A DNA stretch of 64,000 bases, taken from contig NZ_JAMLFW010000001.1 in the NCBI RefSeq assembly GCF_024256385.1, forward strand, positions 1,612,001 to 1,676,000, in the 5' to 3' direction. The notes under the pieces were generated by a model. The model had not been told where the DNA came from. It ran no database searches and worked only from the letters and a program-made list of their open reading frames with translations. Below are positions 1 to 8,475 of this stretch, piece after piece; positions within the stretch are counted from its first letter, which is position 1; every line of letters starts with the position of its first letter. Source of the DNA: Anatilimnocola floriformis. GTDB taxonomy: Bacteria > Planctomycetota > Planctomycetia > Pirellulales > Pirellulaceae. A program made the translations under genes and the position numbers.

Positions 1-101
1 GAAGGGGGCGATCCGGCTCGTTGTCGCGAAATAATTCAGTCCGACATCCGGCTACGTCCAGCGCGAGGCCGCTGAGATCCATTTTCGCTCATCGCAATTT
101 C

Positions 102-1499
102 ATGAAAATGTCACCTCACATCACCGCACCTCTTCGCCGTCGGGATTTTGTCTCGGCGGGCGCGGCGGGATTGCTGGGGTTGTCGCTGCCGCAGTTGATG
201 GCAGCGAAAGATCTTGCCAAACAAGCTGCGCCACCGGCGAAGGCCAAGGCAGTGATCTTGCTGTTTATGTGGGGTGGGCCGGCGCAGCAGGAGACTTGGG
301 ATCTCAAGCCGAATGCACCGGCTGAGATTCGGGGCGAGTTCAAGCCGATCAGCACCAACGTGCCTGGGATTCAGGTCAGCGAGCACTTTCCGCTGCTGGC
401 GCAGCGATGCGATAAGCTCGCGATCATCCGCTCGATGACGCACGGCGATGTGAACCACACGACGGCGACGCATCATTTGCTGACAGGTTTTCCTTATCGG
501 CAAGGTGCTGACTTTCGCGCCGATTGGCCGCACATGGGGGCGGTGCTCGCCAAGCTCGGACGCGGCAAAGATCCGCTGCCGCCGTTTGTGCAGATGCGGC
601 CGAAGATGCCTGGCGACGTGCCGCGGTTCGTCGAAGAGAGTCACGGCCAATTCGCCGGCTGGTTGGGATCGACCTGGGATCCGCTGACCATCGACGCTCG
701 GCCTGATCTGCCCGATTACCGCGTCGGCGATTTTCAACTGCAGGAAGGCTGGTCGGCCGAACGTCTGCAAGGTCGTAAGTCGCTCCTCGGTAATCTCGAA
801 GATCGGCTCACTCAACTCGAGAACCGCGGTTCGCTCGGCGCTCGGGCACGTCACTACAGTCGGGCGTTCGATTTGCTGGCGAGTGGCGCCGGGCAGAATG
901 CTTTCGACCTCACGCAGGAGCCCGACAAGATTCGCGATCAGTACGGCCGCAATCCGCACGGCCAATCAGTGCTGCAAGCGCGCCGGCTCATCGAGCGCGG
1001 CGTGCCACTGGTGACGGTATTCTGGCCCAACGATGGAATTAAGAATGTGAGCGTCTATTGGGATACGCACAGCCGCAATTTCATTGATCACAAAGAGCGC
1101 TTGATGCCGCCAGCCGATCGGGCTTTCAGCGCGCTGCTAGATGATCTGAAAGAGCGCGGCCTCTTCGACGAAACACTCGTTGTGTGGACCGGAGAGTTCG
1201 GCCGCACCCCAAAGATTGGTCAGCGGAACAGCGATGCCGGCGCTGGCGCCGACGGCCGCGATCATTGGCCCAATTGCTTCACCAGCGTGCTTGCCGGCGG
1301 CGGCATCCACGGCGGGCAGGTCTATGGCGCGTCGGATCGTCACGCGGCCTATCCGGTCGACAATCCGGTGAACCCCGTCGACCTCGTCGCGACCATCTAC
1401 CATCAACTCGGTGTGCCAGCCGATTTAGAATTGCCCGACACGCTCGGCCGGCCGCTGGTGATTTGCCCAGGGCGGCCGATTCAGCAACTCATTTCCTAA
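102..1499 (+). CDS. DUF1501 family protein, Tat-exported
   Basis: A 465-residue DUF1501 protein, a sulfatase-like family greatly expanded in Planctomycetes and of unknown biochemical role. The N terminus has a twin-arginine signal: RRRDF at about residues 12-16, followed by a hydrophobic Ala/Gly/Leu stretch, so export as a folded protein is likely. Family hallmarks include the FMWGGPAQQETWDLKP block near the N terminus, GEFGRTP and a GRDHWPN-type block in the C-terminal third. The frame is open further upstream from a TTG at 21, but the ATG at 102 (or 108) places the Tat motif close to the start. No clear ribosome binding site is visible. The SHD1/WD40 gene begins 44 bases downstream on the same strand. 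DUF1501 genes usually follow a DUF1549/DUF1553 gene; any such partner lies outside the window. Confidence 0.85.
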   Translation: MKMSPHITAPLRRRDFVSAGAAGLLGLSLPQLMAAKDLAKQAAPPAKAKAVILLFMWGGPAQQETWDLKPNAPAEIRGEFKPISTNVPGIQVSEHFPLLAQRCDKLAIIRSMTHGDVNHTTATHHLLTGFPYRQGADFRADWPHMGAVLAKLGRGKDPLPPFVQMRPKMPGDVPRFVEESHGQFAGWLGSTWDPLTIDARPDLPDYRVGDFQLQEGWSAERLQGRKSLLGNLEDRLTQLENRGSLGARARHYSRAFDLLASGAGQNAFDLTQEPDKIRDQYGRNPHGQSVLQARRLIERGVPLVTVFWPNDGIKNVSVYWDTHSRNFIDHKERLMPPADRAFSALLDDLKERGLFDETLVVWTGEFGRTPKIGQRNSDAGAGADGRDHWPNCFTSVLAGGGIHGGQVYGASDRHAAYPVDNPVNPVDLVATIYHQLGVPADLELPDTLGRPLVICPGRPIQQLIS

Positions 1500-1543
1500 A
1501 CAACCTCTCCGCCGCCGGATACCTGCAACCCGGGAGAAGCTTT

Positions 1544-2971
1544 GTGAATTCCTCAATCGCTCACTGGCTGCTGCTCGGCGGCCTCTTCTTGTTGCCGAAT
1601 GTTTCGCAGGCTCGCGAATGGCAAGACGCCACCGGTGCGTTCAAGGTTGAGGCCGATTTGCTCGGCGTCGTCGAGGATCGCGTCAAACTGCAAAAACCAG
1701 ACGGCAGCACGATCGAGGTGCCGCTGGCGAAGCTCAGCGCCAAGGATCAAACCTTTGTGAAGGAATGGCAAACCGCCAAGCCACAAGTCGCGCTCATCGC
1801 CAAGCTGTCGGACAAGGAGGAGAAAATGCGGCGCAAGGTGCTGTACGATCTCATGGAATTGAAACTGCCTGTGGCCGAAACGTTGCCGCATTTGATTAGG
1901 GCCGCGGAAGACTCAGACCTTAATCTGGCCGACCCAGCCATGCATTACCTGAGCGAAATGGGAACCGTGGCTCGGCCTGCATTACCCGCGCTGGAGCGAA
2001 TCGCGGCGCGGCCGGACAAGAACGGCTTCACCATGGCAGCGGAATGGGCGATTTTCAACATTCGCTATCGGCTGCAACACTTTGGGGCTTCAGGCGCCGA
2101 AATGCATGGGATGGCCGTGCTGCCAGACGGAAAATCCGTCATCGCTTCCGGCACGGGTCGCGGCGAATCATCGCTCAACCATTGGGATCTAACCACCGGC
2201 AAGCTCATCCGCGAGTTCAAGCTGCCCGACGATTCCGTTGGCGAGATCGCTCTCACGGGCGACGGCAAACAGTTGGCCGTGGCCAACGATGACAAAATTC
2301 AGATCCTCGATCCCAGCACCGGTAACGTGATTCGCACGCTCACCGACCATGCCCACACGGTGGGCGATCTGGCTTGGAATCGTGATCAAACGTTGCTCGC
2401 CAGTACCGACGACGACAAGCAAGTGTTGATTCATGATGCCGAGGGCAAACTGGTCAAGAAGATCGCGGGGCATCGCGACACGGTCACGAGCCTGATCTTC
2501 ATGCCCGGGGGAAAACGCGTCGTCACCGCGAGTGTCGACGGCAGCGTTATCAGTTGGGAGATTGCGACCGGTAAACCGTTTAAGGAATTTAAGGGCTACA
2601 CCGGAACCGTGGGCTCGCTCGCGGTTCGCCCCGACACGAAGTGGCTGGCCGCTGGTAGCTCGGATGGCAGCGTGACCATTTGGGAGAGCTTTTCCGGCAA
2701 GCTCCTGAAAAAATGGCAAGCCGCGCACGAGGACTCGGTCTCAGCCGTCATCTTCAGTCCCGACAATCAATGGCTGCTGACGAGCGGAGAAAATTCAGTC
2801 GCCAAAGTTTGGGACGCGAGCACCGGCAAGTTGATCACCGATTTGGCAACAATAGGCCACGTTCAGTCGTGGTCGTTCGACAACAGCGGCGACCGCTTGT
2901 TCTGTGGCGCGATGGGATATGTCAGTGTTCTCGACTGGAAAGAGTTGAAAACACTGGCTACGAAAAAATAG
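1544..2971 (+). CDS. SHD1 domain plus WD40 repeat exported protein
   Basis: The frame is open from 1184, but a GTG at 1544 preceded by GGGAGAAG gives a clean signal peptide (residues 1-23, ending VSQA before REW), so it is the preferred start (475 residues). Residues about 24-80 form an SHD1 (Sla1 homology 1) domain with the signature PLAKLSAKDQTFV. Residues about 85-165 look like HEAT-type helical repeats, and the rest is WD40 propeller with recurrent DGK/W-D-TGK blades. The protein is probably periplasmic or surface located and a protein-interaction scaffold; no catalytic motif is visible. It sits 44 bases after the DUF1501 gene, probably co-transcribed, and converges on the glycosyltransferase gene with an 18-base gap. 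A second SHD1/WD40 protein at 14556-15899 has the modules in the reverse order. Confidence 0.8.
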   Translation: MNSSIAHWLLLGGLFLLPNVSQAREWQDATGAFKVEADLLGVVEDRVKLQKPDGSTIEVPLAKLSAKDQTFVKEWQTAKPQVALIAKLSDKEEKMRRKVLYDLMELKLPVAETLPHLIRAAEDSDLNLADPAMHYLSEMGTVARPALPALERIAARPDKNGFTMAAEWAIFNIRYRLQHFGASGAEMHGMAVLPDGKSVIASGTGRGESSLNHWDLTTGKLIREFKLPDDSVGEIALTGDGKQLAVANDDKIQILDPSTGNVIRTLTDHAHTVGDLAWNRDQTLLASTDDDKQVLIHDAEGKLVKKIAGHRDTVTSLIFMPGGKRVVTASVDGSVISWEIATGKPFKEFKGYTGTVGSLAVRPDTKWLAAGSSDGSVTIWESFSGKLLKKWQAAHEDSVSAVIFSPDNQWLLTSGENSVAKVWDASTGKLITDLATIGHVQSWSFDNSGDRLFCGAMGYVSVLDWKELKTLATKK

Positions 2972-2989
2972 CAAAGGCAGCGGCCGCGA

Positions 2990-3880
2990 TTAATCAAACA
3001 TCCCGTAACGCACGATGCACCACAGTGCATTGAAGAGATCCTTCACGCCGATCTTTTTGCCTTCGGCGTAGCTGCGGGCGTTGTAGCTGATTGGCACTTC
3101 AGTGAAGCGGACCTTGCGGCGACCGAGCTTGGCAGTGACTTCCGGTTCGAAGCCGAAGCGGTTCTGCTGGATTTCGAATTTCGTCAGCACTTCGCGCTTG
3201 AAGGCTTTGTAGCAAGTTTCCATGTCGGTCAACTTGAGGCCGGTGGTGACATTCGAGGCGAACGTCAGGGCCCAGTTGCCGAAGCGGTGGATCAGCGATT
3301 TGTCGTGCGGTTTCTCATGCAAGAATCGCGAGCCGTACACCACGTCGGCTTCGCCAGCGAGGATCGGCTTGAGGAGCGGCAGGATGTCGCGCGGGTCGTA
3401 TTCGAGATCGGCGTCTTGCACGATCACAATGTCGCCCGTCGCGTGCTTGAAGCCGGTGCGGAGGGCAGCGCCTTTCCCTTCGTTCTGTTGCTTGAAGATC
3501 GCGTGCAGGTCGCCGGCGGCGTCGAGCTCTTGCAGGATCGAACGCGTTTGATCGCGGCTGCAATCGTCGACGACGATGATTTCCTTCGGCACGGGGAGGG
3601 CGGCAACGCGCGCGAGAATCTCGCAGATGGTCCGCTCTTCGTTGTAGGCCGGAATCACCACCGACAGCTTGAAACCGGCTGGCAGCGTGTAGTCGAGCGG
3701 CGGAATGTCGTAATTGGTCGGCTTGGGCAGCATGTCGCTCAGTGGGGTGCAAGACGACCGATTGTCGCCGCCGGGGCGCGATTCGTCCACGCCACTAGGG
3801 ACGTTATTCGGCACGGGATGACCGCCAATCGTCAAGGGAGTTACGGTTGTGTAAATCGTCGAAGCAAAGAGGTCGGACAT
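2990..3880 (-). CDS. Family 2 glycosyltransferase (DPM1/polyprenyl-P type)
   Basis: A 296-residue GT2 (GT-A fold) enzyme that transfers a sugar from a nucleotide sugar, probably to a polyprenyl phosphate or a cell-surface acceptor. After a linker of about 60 residues comes the typical start SVVIPAYNEERTI, then VDDCSRDQT, the GKGAALRTGF motif, and the metal-binding QDADLEYDP (DxD) motif. KRFGNW-like and TDMETCYKAF blocks match the dolichol-phosphate mannosyltransferase-like subgroup. No C-terminal membrane helices are present. The frame continues to 4099, but the ATG at 3880 is only 5 bases after the stop of the upstream membrane protein gene, consistent with a translationally linked pair. The acceptor cannot be told from sequence. 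Confidence 0.85.
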   Translation of the reverse strand: MSDLFASTIYTTVTPLTIGGHPVPNNVPSGVDESRPGGDNRSSCTPLSDMLPKPTNYDIPPLDYTLPAGFKLSVVIPAYNEERTICEILARVAALPVPKEIIVVDDCSRDQTRSILQELDAAGDLHAIFKQQNEGKGAALRTGFKHATGDIVIVQDADLEYDPRDILPLLKPILAGEADVVYGSRFLHEKPHDKSLIHRFGNWALTFASNVTTGLKLTDMETCYKAFKREVLTKFEIQQNRFGFEPEVTAKLGRRKVRFTEVPISYNARSYAEGKKIGVKDLFNALWCIVRYGMFD

Positions 3881-3885
3881 GGAAA

Positions 3886-5718
3886 TCACTCGTTGGTTGC
3901 TGCGGGTGTGCAGGCGGCCGTTTGAACTTGGGTTGGTTGATTGACGTTGTAGGCGGGGAGCGCTGGCCAAGAGACATAGCCCTCGGGCGTTTCGGTGGTC
4001 AGCGGTCGATTGCGAACGAAATCGGGATTCGACGGATCGTCGTAACGGCTGCGGCGACCATAGAGGACCGATTGGCCATCCATGAAGAGCACGCACCATT
4101 CTTCTTCATTGCGGCGCATCACATCGCAGCCTGGCTGTTGAGCTCGCGACAGCAGGATGAGATCGGGCCGGTGATTTCGCAGGGCTTTTTCGGGATCAAA
4201 CGCATTGCGCGGATCGCGGTAGCGATTGTCGGGCGACTGCTCGCCCAAAATGAAATCAAAATGCTCGTCGAGCATCGCTTGCGAGTAACTCGTGCGGCAA
4301 CGGCCATCGACATGCACCAGCAAACCTTGCTCAAGCGGAGTCTTCGGACCGAACGCCGCAAGTGCGTATTGTGCCCAATTGAACGTGACCAGCATTTTGC
4401 CGTTCAGCTTCTCGCGGGCGATGTATTCCATGGCATCGACCGGGAAATTTTTGTGTTCGACTTTGAGTTGGCTCAACCGCGAAGCGAGTTTGCCGCCGGT
4501 GAGCAAGCAAGCCAGCAGGATCAAGCCGGCAAACACCGGAGCCATTCGTGGCGACAAACCGCTGGCCAGCGAGGAGTCGCACGACGTCGCGCCGACGCGT
4601 TCCAAAATCGACTGCCAATGCCGCGGCAACCAAAAGCCGCAAGCGATGGCGAAGAACGCGATGTGCCGCAGGTGAGTCATCGACTGCCAGCAGAGGAGCG
4701 CGAGAATTACGGTCTGCGTGAAGTCGTGACGCTTCTTGCTGAAGAGCAACGTGCTGACCCAACCGCAGAGCAAAATGACAAACGGCAAGGTCTCGAGGCT
4801 GAAGAAGTCCGGGGCGCGCCATTCGACGATTTCGGGCCGCGGCACTTTCAGATCGTCAAACAACCAAACTAGAAACTCGCTGCCGTAGGGGTTAATCAAC
4901 GTGGCCGCGGCGGCCACGACGATCATTAGCGTGAAGCGTCGCAACATGCCCCAGCTGTCGCTGCCGCGGTGAGCGACGAACTCCACGCCGCGAAGGCACA
5001 GATAAGCAATCAGCACGCACAGACCGGCAAGGAATCCGCCGTGGGCGTTCGTCCACAGCACCATCAGCGGCACCATCAGCCACAGAGCCTTCAAGCGGCC
5101 ACGCCCGTAGTTCAATTCATTTTCGCAGCCGGTTTGTTCGCAATAAGTCACGCGCTCGAGCAGCCTCGATAGTCCCAGGCGGCTGCAAGTGCTGCGCAGC
5201 CAGCTGCCGTTCAGCCGGTTATCCCCTTCCCAGCCGCGAAAGGCAAAGCCGAGGATCGCGAGTTCCAAAGTGAAGCAGGTGTACGAAGCGAGCTGCGGCC
5301 GCAAGCTCCAGTGATTGCCGAGCGTCACGGCGACGAGCAGCGCAGTGCCGCCGATGGTGATCAGGCTCGCGCCTTGTTTCTTGGCCGAGTACGCAATCAG
5401 GCCGATCACGAGAAAGCCGAGCAGCGCTTTCATCACGAGCAGGCCGCGGCCGCCAAAGTTGTCGTTTACCGCGAACAATACGAACTCGGCGACGAGCTCG
5501 TGGTTGATCCAGCGATAACCCTCGGCGATGTACGAATAAGTGGTCGTCGCCGGCAAGCCTTGTTGCCAGCAATCGCGGCCGTATTGAATGTGACCCCACA
5601 AATCCGGATCGGCGACATTCAGCGACAACGAGCAACCGCAAGCGAGCAGCACGGCCAGCAAAATGCCCCGATCAATCCACGTCGGCAGGTGGAAGCGAGT
5701 GCGAATGGCTGGCAGCAT
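3886..5718 (-). CDS. Polytopic membrane protein, GT-C glycosyltransferase-like
   Basis: A 610-residue integral membrane protein with about ten hydrophobic segments. The first loop after TM1 carries ADPDLWGHIQYG and then GLPATTTYSY...WINHELVAE, the pattern of large bacterial GT-C-like proteins (an acidic DxDxW motif in the first extracytoplasmic loop). A soluble C-terminal domain of about 170 residues follows the last helix and includes LVTFNWAQYALAAFGP and VDGRCRTSY. The start at 5718 is supported by AAGGA eight bases upstream; the frame itself extends to 5826. It lies immediately upstream of the GT2 gene with a 5-base gap, so the two probably act in one envelope glycosylation or glycolipid step. 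The function is inferred from the first-loop motif and the neighbour only. Confidence 0.6.
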   Translation of the reverse strand: MLPAIRTRFHLPTWIDRGILLAVLLACGCSLSLNVADPDLWGHIQYGRDCWQQGLPATTTYSYIAEGYRWINHELVAEFVLFAVNDNFGGRGLLVMKALLGFLVIGLIAYSAKKQGASLITIGGTALLVAVTLGNHWSLRPQLASYTCFTLELAILGFAFRGWEGDNRLNGSWLRSTCSRLGLSRLLERVTYCEQTGCENELNYGRGRLKALWLMVPLMVLWTNAHGGFLAGLCVLIAYLCLRGVEFVAHRGSDSWGMLRRFTLMIVVAAAATLINPYGSEFLVWLFDDLKVPRPEIVEWRAPDFFSLETLPFVILLCGWVSTLLFSKKRHDFTQTVILALLCWQSMTHLRHIAFFAIACGFWLPRHWQSILERVGATSCDSSLASGLSPRMAPVFAGLILLACLLTGGKLASRLSQLKVEHKNFPVDAMEYIAREKLNGKMLVTFNWAQYALAAFGPKTPLEQGLLVHVDGRCRTSYSQAMLDEHFDFILGEQSPDNRYRDPRNAFDPEKALRNHRPDLILLSRAQQPGCDVMRRNEEEWCVLFMDGQSVLYGRRSRYDDPSNPDFVRNRPLTTETPEGYVSWPALPAYNVNQPTQVQTAACTPAATNE

Positions 5719-5946
5719 GCGAAAAATCCTTGCGTCGAAAGGGAACGGCAGCACCGCGAGTACGCAATGCCGCCCGGCAACTATAGAACGCTCTGCCGGC
5801 GCGGAATTGTGCGAACTGGGCTGCACAACGTGCCCGGCGGAACATCTCGTGCGGTCCTACCGCTTGGAGCGGTTATGCGGCGCGGCTAAAGTTTGACTGT
5901 CGGCTTTCGCGGGAGCAAAAGGCGACTGTTAACACAGGAAGTACAC

Positions 5947-6903
5947 ATGCAGCGCGAAGTAACGATCGACAACATCCATCTCCACCTTAGCCATCCGCAC
6001 GACGCCACCGGCGAGTGGATCGGCCAGCGCGAGATCCTGCAGCAGCTGATGGCCTGCTGGTTGGTCGTCGACGAACGCGACCTGCCTCTCACGCCGCGGC
6101 TGGTCGGGCCGCCGGGCATCGGCAAGACTGCCCTCGGCATGGCCGGCGCGCAGCTGCGCAAGCAAGAGCTTTACATCTATCAATGCACGGCCGATACGCG
6201 GCCGGAAGATTTGCTCGTCACGCCGGTGCTCGCCGAGAGCGGCAAGATTGCGTACCACGCCTCGCCGCTGGTCAGCGCAGTGCTGCGCGGCGGCATTTGC
6301 ATTCTCGACGAAGGAAACCGGATGAACGAAAAGTCGTGGGCCAGCCTGGCCCCGCTCTTCGATCAGCGGCGTTACGTCGAATCAATCGTCGCCGGCATCA
6401 CGATTCAGGCTCATCCGAACTTCCGCTGCTGTGTGACGATGAATCAGGATGAATCGACGTTCGAAATCCCCGACTACATCCTGAGTCGCCTGCAACCGAC
6501 GCTGCAGCTCGGTTTTCCGCAGCGGCAGGACGAGCTCGCCATTCTGCAATATCACTTGCCGTTTGCCGCGGCGGAGATGCTGTCGCTCACGGTCGACTTC
6601 TTGCAAAGCGCGCACGAGTTGAAGCTCGACTACTCCCCGCGCGACGGCATCAATATGTTGCGCTACGCGATGAAGCGACTCGCGCAGGATCCCAAGCATC
6701 CGCTGTCGAAAGACGCCGCCTGGCGCGAAGCCCTGGAAAAATGCCTCGGCGATGAAGCGCTCGACCTGCATGCTCTCGCGCAGCGCAAGCGTCGTTCGCT
6801 GGGCGATGCCAACGTGCCGCTCGGCTTGGGCGACTTCTTTTTCTCGCCCGATGATCCGCTGCATCCGGATCGCGAAGACGAGGATGAAGACGAAGATATT
6901 TAA
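5947..6903 (+). CDS. MoxR-type AAA+ ATPase (AAA_5)
   Basis: A 318-residue AAA+ ATPase of the MoxR/dynein-like (AAA_5) type. Walker A is GPPGIGKT, Walker B is [12 protein letters not shown], a sensor-1-like region [10 protein letters not shown] follows, and the [14 protein letters not shown] arginine-finger region is present. MoxR proteins act as chaperones or remodellers, usually together with a von Willebrand factor A protein, but none is encoded next to this gene. The ATG at 5947 is chosen because AGGAAG lies just before it; the frame opens at 5893. The C terminus ends in a strongly acidic tail of alternating Asp and Glu. It appears monocistronic and ends shortly before a 37-bp inverted repeat. 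Confidence 0.8.
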   Translation: MQREVTIDNIHLHLSHPHDATGEWIGQREILQQLMACWLVVDERDLPLTPRLVGPPGIGKTALGMAGAQLRKQELYIYQCTADTRPEDLLVTPVLAESGKIAYHASPLVSAVLRGGICILDEGNRMNEKSWASLAPLFDQRRYVESIVAGITIQAHPNFRCCVTMNQDESTFEIPDYILSRLQPTLQLGFPQRQDELAILQYHLPFAAAEMLSLTVDFLQSAHELKLDYSPRDGINMLRYAMKRLAQDPKHPLSKDAAWREALEKCLGDEALDLHALAQRKRRSLGDANVPLGLGDFFFSPDDPLHPDREDEDEDEDI

Positions 6904-6916
6904 GCGCAAGCAAATT

Positions 6917-7015
6917 CGTAGGGTGGGTCGAGCGGTACTCCGCGAGGCCCACCAGATGCGCCGAATTGCGTGAATTTCGGTGGGCCTCGCGGAGTACCGC
7001 TCGACCCACCCTACG
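6917..7015. repeat. 37-bp perfect inverted repeat (REP/BIME-like)
   Basis: Two perfect 37-base arms (6917-6953 and 6979-7015) are separated by 25 bases. The outer ends read CGTAGGGTGGGTCGAGCGG inward and the mirror image on the other side, so a GTAG tetranucleotide sits at the foot of each arm. The element fills the gap between the convergent ATPase and DUF1501 genes and could also act as a bidirectional terminator-like hairpin. Related elements lie at 12963, 24119 and 43389. Confidence 0.85.
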
Positions 7016-7019
7016 GCCG

Positions 7020-8441
7020 TTAAGCAATCAGCTGCTTTTGCACGGTGCCGCTCACATCGGTCAGCCGATAATCTCGCCCCATCACGCGATAAGTCAGCCG
7101 CGTGTGATCAAGGCCGAGTAGGTGCAGGCAAGTGGCGTGCAGATCGGGAACGGAAACCGGATTGGCGGCGACGTTGTAGCCGAACTCATCGGTCTCGCCC
7201 CAGGTGGTCCCCCCTTTCACACCGCCGCCGGCCAGCCACATGGTAAATGCTTTGGCGTGATGGTCGCGCCCCTTGCCATCTTCGGCGAACGGTGTGCGGC
7301 CGAACTCGCCGCCCCATACGATCAGGGTCGAGTCGAGCAAGCCGCGGCGCTTCAGATCTTGAATCAGTCCGGCAATCGGCAGGTCGGTTTCGCCACAATG
7401 CAGGTCGTGATTCTTTTTCAAATCATCGTGAGCGTCCCAGGCCTTCGGCCCTTCGTTTCCGCCGCTGTAGAGTTGCACGAATCGCACGCCGCGTTCGACG
7501 AGTCGCCGGGCAAGCAAGCAGTTGCGGCCGAAGTGCTCGGTGACCTTATTATCGAGGCCGTACATCTTGCGGATGTATTCCGGTTCTTCAGCGATGTCGA
7601 CGGCCGCCGCTGCTTCGGATTGCATGCGGTAGGCGAGTTCGTATGAAGCGATCCTAGCTGCGAGCGCGGTTTCGTTTGGGTTCTCGGCCAGATGCTGACC
7701 GTTCCACTTAGCGAGCAAGTCGAGGCGAGCCCGCTGTTGCTCGCGTGACGTTCCCGCTGGTGGACTGAGATAGGCAATCGGATCGCCGGTCGGCCGAAAC
7801 GGCACGCCTTGATAAGCGGCCGGCATGAAACCGTTGCCCCAGTTGAGCGCCCCGTTCACGGGCGCACCGTCGCGATCCATCATCACCACAAAGCCCGGCA
7901 GATTTTCGTTCTCGCTCCCCAGGCCGTAGTTTACCCACGAACCCATGCTCGGCCGGCCCGACAGGCGGTCGCCTGTTTGCATTTGAAACAGCGCGGGCGC
8001 GTGATTGTTGCTCTCGGCATGCATCGATCGAATCACGCACAGCTCATCGCTGAGCTTGGCGAGGTGCGGAAACGGCGAAGCGATCTCCATGCCCGATTCG
8101 CCGTGCTTCGCAAACTTATATGGGCTCGGCAGCGCAGCGTTTTTGCTTCCCTTGCGGAAAACGTCGTTCTGATCAAAGACCGGAATCGGCTGGCCGCTCC
8201 ACTTCTGCAGTTGCGGCTTGGGATCAAACAGATCGATGTGGCTCGGTCCGCCGTACATGAACAAAAAGATGACGGCCTTGGCCTTCGCCGCAAAGTGCGC
8301 CGGACGAGCCGCGAGAGGATTCTGCACGAGCGGCGCTTCGCCGGCGCGCAGAGCATCCTGTTCGAGCATGCCGCGGAGCGCGAGCGTGCCGAAGCCTGCG
8401 CCCAAGCTGGCGAGCATTTCACGACGGCTGAATCCTGGCAT
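7020..8441 (-). CDS. DUF1501 family protein, Tat-exported
   Basis: A 473-residue DUF1501 protein with the twin-arginine motif SRREML at residues 5-10 followed by a short hydrophobic Ala/Gly stretch. Typical family blocks are FLFMYGGPSHIDLFDPKP, GSWVNYGLGSEN, GGEFGRTPF and GRDHHAKAF. The ATG at 8441 is chosen because it places the Tat motif at the N terminus; the frame opens further upstream at 8516, inside the preceding gene. It starts 34 bases after the DUF1549/DUF1553 gene, the standard planctomycete gene pair. The pair is thought to act on extracytoplasmic substrates, but no reaction is established for the family. Confidence 0.85.
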   Translation of the reverse strand: MPGFSRREMLASLGAGFGTLALRGMLEQDALRAGEAPLVQNPLAARPAHFAAKAKAVIFLFMYGGPSHIDLFDPKPQLQKWSGQPIPVFDQNDVFRKGSKNAALPSPYKFAKHGESGMEIASPFPHLAKLSDELCVIRSMHAESNNHAPALFQMQTGDRLSGRPSMGSWVNYGLGSENENLPGFVVMMDRDGAPVNGALNWGNGFMPAAYQGVPFRPTGDPIAYLSPPAGTSREQQRARLDLLAKWNGQHLAENPNETALAARIASYELAYRMQSEAAAAVDIAEEPEYIRKMYGLDNKVTEHFGRNCLLARRLVERGVRFVQLYSGGNEGPKAWDAHDDLKKNHDLHCGETDLPIAGLIQDLKRRGLLDSTLIVWGGEFGRTPFAEDGKGRDHHAKAFTMWLAGGGVKGGTTWGETDEFGYNVAANPVSVPDLHATCLHLLGLDHTRLTYRVMGRDYRLTDVSGTVQKQLIA

Positions 8442-8475
8442 GATGATCTTCCCCACTTGGCTTTCTGCGACTTGG

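Noticed and set aside
1-34. Short frame ending in TAA at 32-34, possibly the 3' end of an upstream gene (…IRLVVAK)
   Set aside because: Eleven codons without any recognisable motif; a stop this early occurs often by chance.
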